NCBI GenBank assembly: GCA_903905685.1
Contig: CAIVHI010000337.1
Span: forward strand, 1-11,669
DNA length: 11,669 nucleotides
Source of the DNA: an uncultured Bacteroidota bacterium
Lineage (GTDB): Bacteria; Bacteroidota; Bacteroidia; Chitinophagales; Chitinophagaceae
Direction: 5' to 3'
Positions 6,681 to 11,669 of the stretch are shown here, piece by piece (the stretch's first letter is position 1; each line of letters begins with the position of its first letter). Below the pieces are notes generated by a model that was given only the letters and a program-made list of their open reading frames with translations, did no database searches and was not told where the DNA came from. A program made the translations under genes and the position numbers.

Positions 6681-6701
6681 TCGAAATATTAATGTCGACA
6701 A
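6678..6701. promoter_or_regulatory. Candidate operator: perfect 7-bp inverted repeat over promoter and start
   Basis: TTGTCGA (6678-6684) and TCGACAA (6695-6701) are exact reverse complements separated by 10 bases, a centre-to-centre distance of 17 bases. The repeat overlaps the end of the -7 box, the expected transcription start and both candidate ATG codons. A third exact TCGACAA lies at 6637-6643. A protein bound here would block transcription, so a repressor site for the efflux operon is plausible. Because the left arm lies before the expected transcription start, a DNA site is more likely than an mRNA hairpin. Confidence 0.45.
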
Positions 6702-8143
6702 TGCATAGTTGTCTTGTAAAATACAATATCCCTTTTCTTTTAGTGTTGGTGGCTTCGTGGAGCGGGGTGATGGCACAACCAACGCCGTGGACACTCGATG
6801 CCTGCATTCGGCAGGCATTGAAGGAAAACGTATTGCTGAACGAGCAGGAGACCAACAATGCCGTAAATGCTATCAACTTTACGCTGGCGGGTGCAGCCGC
6901 AATACCCAACCTGAGTTTTACGGACGGCCAGACTTTCAACTACGGACGTTATGAAAATCCGGCATCATTCAGCTATTCCAACCGGGGCATCGGTGCCAAT
7001 ACCGCCGCATTGGCATCAACCATGACGCTCTACAACGGGGGCAGAATCAAAAAGGGCATCCGACAGGCCGACATCAACATCAAGACCGGCAACCTCGATA
7101 TCGAAAAAGCCAAGAACGACCTGACCTTGAGTGTGGTAGCTGCCTTTGTGCAGGTACTCTACTCTTACGAAGCCATCGAGATAGCCCAAACCGTTGTGGC
7201 CGCCGACACCGAGCACTTGAACTATACTGCCAAGTATGTGCGTGCCGGCAGCCTGCCCCAAAGCAACCTCTACCTGATACAGGCCCAACTAGCCACCGAC
7301 CGCGCGGCTGTTGTGGCTGCCGAAAACCAGTTGATGCTGGCCAAACTGGCCTTGCTGCAACTCATGGAGATTCCCGAGACTGCAGATTTTGATGTGCAGC
7401 GGCCAAGCGATGCGGTCTCGGTGCCCGACATCGGCAAAGATTCGCACGACATCTTCGAAATCGCAAAGGCGTTCCTTCCCGAAATCAAAAGTGCTGCCCT
7501 CAAGACCGAGGCTGCATCATTGGGGTTGGACATTGCCCGAACCGAGCACCTGCCCAAGCTTACTTTGGGTGGCACATTAGGCACCAATTATTCATCGCTC
7601 GACTACCTGTACGGCTACCGATACAGCACCTTGAACCAGCAGATAGGCTACCTGCAATCCAATCCCACAGATGCCGTTTACGGCCCTGTAACCAATGTGG
7701 TGGAAACTGCAAACAGCTATTCCCCGCTTCGGCAAATGGGCGACAACCTGAATTTGGGGATGTCACTCAACTTAACGGTTCCCATCTTTAACAACCTGCA
7801 ATATAGGAGCGATGTGAAGCGGGCAGAGGTAGCCCTTCAAGTGGCCAAGTGGGTTGAAAAAGACATCAGCAACCAGTTGCGCAAAGCCATTGAGTTGGCC
7901 TATACCGACCGCTTGGCCGCCGCCAAAAATCTGGTTGCCGCCCGCGAACAGCTGGCTGCGGAGACCAAGAGCTTCCACGACATGGAAATCAAATTCAAGG
8001 CGGGGATAGAGAATGCCACCAACTTCTTTGTAGAGCAAAGCAACTATAACAAATCGGTCGCGTCGCTATCGTCGGCCAAGTATGAGTATATCTACAAAAC
8101 CAAAATCATCAATTTCTATTTGGGAAACAGCATCAACCCATGA
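6692..8143 (+). CDS. TolC-family outer-membrane efflux channel
   Basis: 483 residues. The signal peptide covers about 1-28 (cut near VMA-Q). The mature protein has the two repeated OEP halves of TolC-like channels (about 30-230 and 255-475), each with long Ala/Leu/Gln-rich helices that form the periplasmic tunnel. Gly/Tyr/Asn-rich strand segments (about 75-110 and 285-355) would form the outer-membrane barrel. Length and layout match the family. The protein carries substrates out across the outer membrane after docking with the adaptor encoded next. An in-frame ATG three codons later (6701) is an alternative start; both lie within the putative operator. The stop overlaps the adaptor ATG (ATGA at 8140-8143), so the genes are translated as a unit. 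Substrate cannot be read from sequence. Confidence 0.95.
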   Translation: MSTMHSCLVKYNIPFLLVLVASWSGVMAQPTPWTLDACIRQALKENVLLNEQETNNAVNAINFTLAGAAAIPNLSFTDGQTFNYGRYENPASFSYSNRGIGANTAALASTMTLYNGGRIKKGIRQADINIKTGNLDIEKAKNDLTLSVVAAFVQVLYSYEAIEIAQTVVAADTEHLNYTAKYVRAGSLPQSNLYLIQAQLATDRAAVVAAENQLMLAKLALLQLMEIPETADFDVQRPSDAVSVPDIGKDSHDIFEIAKAFLPEIKSAALKTEAASLGLDIARTEHLPKLTLGGTLGTNYSSLDYLYGYRYSTLNQQIGYLQSNPTDAVYGPVTNVVETANSYSPLRQMGDNLNLGMSLNLTVPIFNNLQYRSDVKRAEVALQVAKWVEKDISNQLRKAIELAYTDRLAAAKNLVAAREQLAAETKSFHDMEIKFKAGIENATNFFVEQSNYNKSVASLSSAKYEYIYKTKIINFYLGNSINP

Positions 8144-9354
8144 AAAAACGCATCATTATAGGGTCAATCCTGCTCGCGGCCGCTGCCGTCGGGGTGTTTT
8201 ACTACCTAAGGAGCAAACAATATCATCCGCCGGTTTGGAAAACGGCTGTGGTAGACTCCGGCAGCATTTCGGTGAACGTCACTGCTACCGGAGCCATCAA
8301 TCCGGTGGTGACTGTACAGGTGGGTGCACAGGTGTCGGGGATAGTATCCAAGATTCTGGTCGACTTCGACTCCGTGGTCAAAAAGGGTCAGGTGATAGCG
8401 GTGCTGGATACGGTCTTGCAATATGCATCGGTAAAAGATGCCGAGGCTGCGGTCGCTAAAGCGAAGGCACAGGTGTTGCTCACCCAGCAGCAATTCATTA
8501 GGGCAGATACGCTGCTGAAGCAAAATGTGGCCTCGAAGGCCGACTATGATTTGGCATTCGCCAACTACACCTCTGCCAAGGCCGACCTCCTTGCGGCCAA
8601 CGCCAACTACGGCCATGAGCGCATCAACTTAGGGTATGCCACCATCTATGCCCCAATAACGGGTACGGTCATATCGAGGAATGTAGACATCGGCCAGACC
8701 GTCATTTCCAGTTTCAATTCGCCCACCCTTTTCACCATTGCCAAAGACCTCACCCAAATGCAGGTGCTTACCGATGTGGACGAAGCAGACATAGGCCAAA
8801 TACGGGTGGGGCAAACGGCTGAGTTTACGGTAGATGCCTACCCTTACGAAAAATTCAGGGGTGACGTGGCGCAAATCAGGCTGCAACCCACCATGGTGCA
8901 GAATGTAAACAACTACATCGTGGTCATCAATGTAGCCAATCCGGACTTGAAACTACTCCCCGGACTCACAGCCACCACCACCATAAAGACGCAACAGCAC
9001 GATGGCGTAATGAAAGCCTCGGTGAATGCCATCCACTTCTCTCCGCCTGCCGACTTTGTAGCTCATAGCGACATGGACGATACGCTACTGACGGCACTAT
9101 CGGCCAAACGGGTGGCGCCCAACGAAATACCCAAGCCGGGCAGTAGTTGTTTTGTGTGGGTGGTACATGGCGGCACACCCGTGCCCCACCGCGTCACTAC
9201 AGGAATGTTTGATGGAACGTATATAGAACTTGCAGGCAACATCAAGCCGGGCGACAGTGTGATAACGGGAGTGGCCACGTCGGCCGCCGCCGCATCGCCT
9301 ACCGCGAATAATCCATTTATGCCCCAAATGCACCCGGCAACACCCAAAAAATAA
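8140..9354 (+). CDS. Periplasmic adaptor (HlyD/MacA-type membrane fusion protein)
   Basis: 404 residues. An N-terminal membrane anchor (about 5-22) is followed by the first half of a lipoyl-like domain (about 53-90), a helical hairpin (about 92-162), the second lipoyl half (about 166-190, with IYAPITGTV), a beta-barrel domain (about 205-285) and a membrane-proximal domain (about 286-380). The tail is Ala/Pro-rich. This is the usual domain order of MacA-like adaptors, which bridge the inner-membrane ABC transporter and the TolC channel. Residues about 302-332 add a polar insert in the last domain before it resumes at KPGSSCFVW. The start ATG overlaps the channel gene's stop, and the ATPase gene begins 3 bases after this stop. 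The family is certain; assignment to macA in the strict sense is not. Confidence 0.95.
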   Translation: MKKRIIIGSILLAAAAVGVFYYLRSKQYHPPVWKTAVVDSGSISVNVTATGAINPVVTVQVGAQVSGIVSKILVDFDSVVKKGQVIAVLDTVLQYASVKDAEAAVAKAKAQVLLTQQQFIRADTLLKQNVASKADYDLAFANYTSAKADLLAANANYGHERINLGYATIYAPITGTVISRNVDIGQTVISSFNSPTLFTIAKDLTQMQVLTDVDEADIGQIRVGQTAEFTVDAYPYEKFRGDVAQIRLQPTMVQNVNNYIVVINVANPDLKLLPGLTATTTIKTQQHDGVMKASVNAIHFSPPADFVAHSDMDDTLLTALSAKRVAPNEIPKPGSSCFVWVVHGGTPVPHRVTTGMFDGTYIELAGNIKPGDSVITGVATSAAAASPTANNPFMPQMHPATPKK

Positions 9355-9357
9355 GTC

Positions 9358-10122
9358 ATGGAAAAAGGTCAACCCCTCATTGCCGTCAAGAACCTGACCA
9401 AGACCTACCAGATGGGCGACATGGTGGTGCACGCCTTGCGCGAAACAACCGTGGAAATAGCGTCGGGCGACTTCGTGGCCATCATGGGGCCCAGCGGCTC
9501 GGGCAAATCAACCTTCATGAACATCCTCGGCTGCCTCGATTATCCCACGAGCGGCGATTACTTTTTGGACGGCGTAGACGTATTCAAATTGAACAAGGAC
9601 GAGCTTGCCGTGTTGAGGAACCGCAAAATCGGCTTCATTTTTCAGTCATTCAATATTCTAGCCCGTACATCGGCCATCGAAAACGTGGAACTGCCGATGC
9701 TCTACAACAGCGCCGTCTCGGCAACCGACAGTCGCGCGAGGGCACTTGCAGCACTCACATCGGTGGGCCTGGGCGAGCGGGCCGACCACATGCCCAACCA
9801 ACTGTCGGGCGGACAGCAGCAGCGGGTTGCCATTGCCCGGAGTTTGGTGAACAACCCGGTAGTCATCATGGCCGACGAGCCCACCGGCAACCTTGATACG
9901 CGCTCCAGCTACGAAATCATGGAGATATTCCAAGGCCTGAACGATAAAGGCATCACGATTGTCATGGTGACCCATGAGCCCGACATAGCCATGTTTGCCA
10001 CCAAGAATATTCTATTCCGCGATGGCCACATTCAAAGCTGCAAAGACGTGGTAGACCGCAAATTCGCAGTTGATGAACTGCCCAAACTCCCCGCACAAAA
10101 CCCCGACGACATCCTGACATGA
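9358..10122 (+). CDS. MacB/LolD-type ABC transporter ATPase
   Basis: 254 residues with every ABC motif: Walker A GPSGSGKST (44-52), Q-loop Gln96, signature LSGGQ (149-153), Walker B VIMADEP with catalytic Glu174, D-loop (NLD, 178-180) and H-loop His206. The motif context, such as DEPTGNLD, is typical of the MacB/LolD/FtsE group. It hydrolyses ATP to drive the permease encoded next in the mechanotransmission type of ABC system. In Escherichia coli MacB the ATPase and permease are one chain; here they are split, which is common in Bacteroidota and Gram-positives. The C-terminal 25 residues beyond the ABC fold are a short charged/Pro-rich extension. The stop overlaps the permease ATG (ATGA at 10119-10122). 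Confidence 0.97.
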   Translation: MEKGQPLIAVKNLTKTYQMGDMVVHALRETTVEIASGDFVAIMGPSGSGKSTFMNILGCLDYPTSGDYFLDGVDVFKLNKDELAVLRNRKIGFIFQSFNILARTSAIENVELPMLYNSAVSATDSRARALAALTSVGLGERADHMPNQLSGGQQQRVAIARSLVNNPVVIMADEPTGNLDTRSSYEIMEIFQGLNDKGITIVMVTHEPDIAMFATKNILFRDGHIQSCKDVVDRKFAVDELPKLPAQNPDDILT

Positions 10123-11339
10123 GAATCGCCAACCTACTCAAAATAGCCTACCGGTCGCTGGCAAAGAACAAGTTGCGGGTGCTGCTCACCATGTTGGGCA
10201 TCATCATAGGTGTGGCATCCGTCATTGCGATGCTGGCCATTGGCGAGGGCTCCAAGGAAAACATACAGGCATCCATGGCCGGGCTGGGCACCAACTCCGT
10301 CATGATTTATCCCGGCTCGGTGAATCAAGGCGGGGTGCGCATGGGGGCCGGCTCCTACTCCACCCTTACGGTAGCCGATGTGGAAGCCATCATGTCGAAA
10401 TGCGAATTCACCACGGATGTGTCACCGGTAGTGTCCAAGTCGTCGCAGGTGATAGCCGGCAACCAAAATTGGCACACCATGACGGTGGGTGCATGGGGCA
10501 ACTATTTTTCTATTCGCGCCCTCAATATTGCCAAGGGCAACTTCTTCTCCCAAACCGACGAACGCACAGCCGCCAAAGTGTGCGTCATAGGCCAAACAGT
10601 GTCCACGAATCTTTTTGGGGAAAACACCAATCCGGTCGGCATGTATATCCGCATCAACAGCATTCCGTTCCGCATCATCGGACTGCTGGAGGTGAAGGGG
10701 CAAAACACCTTTGGGCAAGATCAGGACGACATCATCATTGCACCCTTTTCCACGGTCATGAAGCGCATGTTGTCCACCCTCTACCTCAATTCCATCCTCG
10801 CCTCGGCCACCGGCCCCGACGATATGGACAAGGCTAAGGAAAGCATCACAGCCATCATGCGCATGCAGCACAAGCTTACTCCCGTAGATCAAGACGACTT
10901 CACCGTCCGCTCCCAGGCCGACATCGCCAACATCTTCGGCTCCATATCCAAGGTGTTGTCTATCCTGCTGGCCAGCATAGCGGGCATATCGTTATTGGTG
11001 GGCGGCATCGGCATCATGAACATCATGCTGGTATCCGTTACCGAGCGCACAAGGGAAATCGGCATCCGCATGGCCGTGGGCGCGAACGGTACCGACGTGC
11101 TGCTGCAGTTCATGATAGAATCGGTGTTCATCAGCTTCATAGGCGGCACCATAGGCATCGTGCTCGGCATTGGGGCATCAGAGGCAGTAGCCCTATTGGG
11201 CGGTTGGCCGGTCGTCATCACCATCCAATCCATCGTCATCTCCTTCCTGTTCTCCACTGCCATCGGTGTCTTCTTCGGCTGGTATCCCGCCCACAAAGCC
11301 GCGAATCTGAACCCTATTGATGCGTTAAGGTATGAGTGA
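10119..11339 (+). CDS. MacB/FtsX-type ABC transporter permease
   Basis: 406 residues. A cytoplasmic amphipathic start is followed by TM1 (about 21-42), a large periplasmic MacB core domain (about 45-275) and three C-terminal helices (about 280-304, 332-356 and 368-388). The strongly conserved ERTREIGIRMAVGA loop (309-322) contacts the ATPase. The end at NPIDALRYE is characteristic of MacB permeases. The length is normal for a stand-alone permease. With the ATPase, adaptor and channel it forms a tripartite pump that expels substrates from the periplasm (macrolides, peptides, lipopeptides or siderophores in known cases; the substrate here is unknown). It is the last gene of the operon; no strong terminator hairpin follows. 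Confidence 0.97.
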   Translation: MRIANLLKIAYRSLAKNKLRVLLTMLGIIIGVASVIAMLAIGEGSKENIQASMAGLGTNSVMIYPGSVNQGGVRMGAGSYSTLTVADVEAIMSKCEFTTDVSPVVSKSSQVIAGNQNWHTMTVGAWGNYFSIRALNIAKGNFFSQTDERTAAKVCVIGQTVSTNLFGENTNPVGMYIRINSIPFRIIGLLEVKGQNTFGQDQDDIIIAPFSTVMKRMLSTLYLNSILASATGPDDMDKAKESITAIMRMQHKLTPVDQDDFTVRSQADIANIFGSISKVLSILLASIAGISLLVGGIGIMNIMLVSVTERTREIGIRMAVGANGTDVLLQFMIESVFISFIGGTIGIVLGIGASEAVALLGGWPVVITIQSIVISFLFSTAIGVFFGWYPAHKAANLNPIDALRYE

Positions 11340-11366
11340 CGGCGGTGTACTGCGTGGGAGGGTTTT

Positions 11367-11405
11367 GAGAAACAGCCGTGAGAAACAGCCACGAGAAACA
11401 GAAAG
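11367..11405. repeat. Three tandem copies of a 13-bp repeat
   Basis: The units GAGAAACAGCCGT (11367-11379), GAGAAACAGCCAC (11380-11392) and GAGAAACAGAAAG (11393-11405) stand head to tail and share GAGAAACAG. They lie in the 90-base gap between the convergent permease gene and the T9SS-protein gene. No partner arm for a hairpin is present, so it does not act as a classical terminator. Confidence 0.8.
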
Positions 11406-11429
11406 AGTTCCCGAAAATGAGCGGGCGTG

Positions 11430-11669
11430 TTACATCCCCAGTTTGGAAATCGTAAATGTCTGGGCCGCATTGCCGTTGCCGGCTACCACAACCAAGTACA
11501 AGCCGTTAGCGTACAATGAAATATCCATCGTGTTGGCTGGAGCATCAAATTTGCCCGGCATTCGGCGTCCCAAGGCATCATAAACATCAACCATGATGCC
11601 GCGGGGCGCATTCTTGAAATGAATGACTCCGGAGGTTGGATTGGGATATACGGAAATCGGTGGGTTGGT
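11430..11669 (-). CDS. C-terminal type IX secretion sorting domain of a secreted protein, 5' part outside window
   Basis: The minus strand is open from the right edge to a TAA at 11430-11432, giving 79 residues without a start codon of its own. The sequence begins with ISVYPNPTSG, continues with a VYDALGR motif and a DISLYANGLYLV segment, and ends near the stop with a short strand and a Lys-containing tail. These are the hallmarks of the type A C-terminal sorting domain (TIGR04183-like), which directs proteins through the PorSS/type IX system for cell-surface attachment or release. The catalytic or binding part lies beyond the window, so its function cannot be stated. It implies that the organism has a type IX system. 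It is convergent with the efflux operon. Confidence 0.92.
   Translation of the reverse strand, partial: TNPPISVYPNPTSGVIHFKNAPRGIMVDVYDALGRRMPGKFDAPANTMDISLYANGLYLVVVAGNGNAAQTFTISKLGM

Noticed and set aside
11409..11424. CCCG...CGGG hairpin between the convergent permease and T9SS-protein genes as a terminator
   Set aside because: Only a 4-bp stem and no T-run on either strand.
1..11669. Search for defence systems, CRISPR arrays, transposases, toxin-antitoxin pairs or riboswitches
   Set aside because: No such genes, regularly spaced direct repeats with spacers, or terminal inverted repeats were found. The content is envelope and export functions of known families.

Overview
The window comes from a member of the Bacteroidota, most likely a Chitinophagales/Sphingobacteriia-type environmental bacterium. 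Four things point there: perfect copies of the Bacteroidota -7 promoter box TAnnTTTG in front of five transcription units; no clear Shine-Dalgarno sites; a C-terminal type IX secretion (T9SS) sorting domain at the right edge; and a Bacteroidota-style exopolysaccharide tyrosine kinase with a Gly-Tyr tail at the left edge. This is inferred from sequence features, not from a database search.

Layout. Bases 1-1617 (+) hold the C-terminal part of a Wzz/BY-kinase for polysaccharide export. An uncharacterised outer-membrane beta-barrel-like protein follows at 1727-2428 (+). On the opposite strand, convergent with it, lies a two-gene unit with a 4-base ATGA overlap: a secreted double-FKBP peptidyl-prolyl isomerase (5004-4102) and a secreted M1-family metallopeptidase (4105-2444). 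Bases 5107-5262 form a complete small transcription unit: -7 box, tRNA-Pro(CGG), strong intrinsic terminator. Next come two small unrecognised or barely recognised exported proteins (5390-5947 + and 6011-6472 -) in a stretch that looks less GC-rich than its surroundings.

From 6692 to 11339 (+) a tightly packed four-gene operon encodes a tripartite ABC efflux system of the MacAB-TolC kind: outer-membrane channel, periplasmic adaptor, ABC ATPase and MacB/FtsX-type permease. The gene junctions are ATGA, a 3-base gap, and ATGA. The operon and the small lipoprotein gene before it are transcribed divergently from a 219-base region. That region carries two opposed -7 boxes and a perfect 7-bp dyad (TTGTCGA...TCGACAA) over the operon promoter and start codon, which is a good operator candidate. 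At 11430-11669 (-) lies the end of a T9SS-secreted protein, running off the window.

How they work together: every protein here belongs to the cell envelope or is exported (polysaccharide export, outer-membrane protein, periplasmic folding and proteolysis, efflux, secreted protein). I see no defence system, CRISPR array, transposase or integrase, and no clearly new multi-gene system. The most useful leads are the putative operator of the efflux operon, the repeated -7 boxes that fix start sites, the Tyr-rich kinase tail, the coupled FKBP-M1 pair, and the small-gene patch next to the tRNA.
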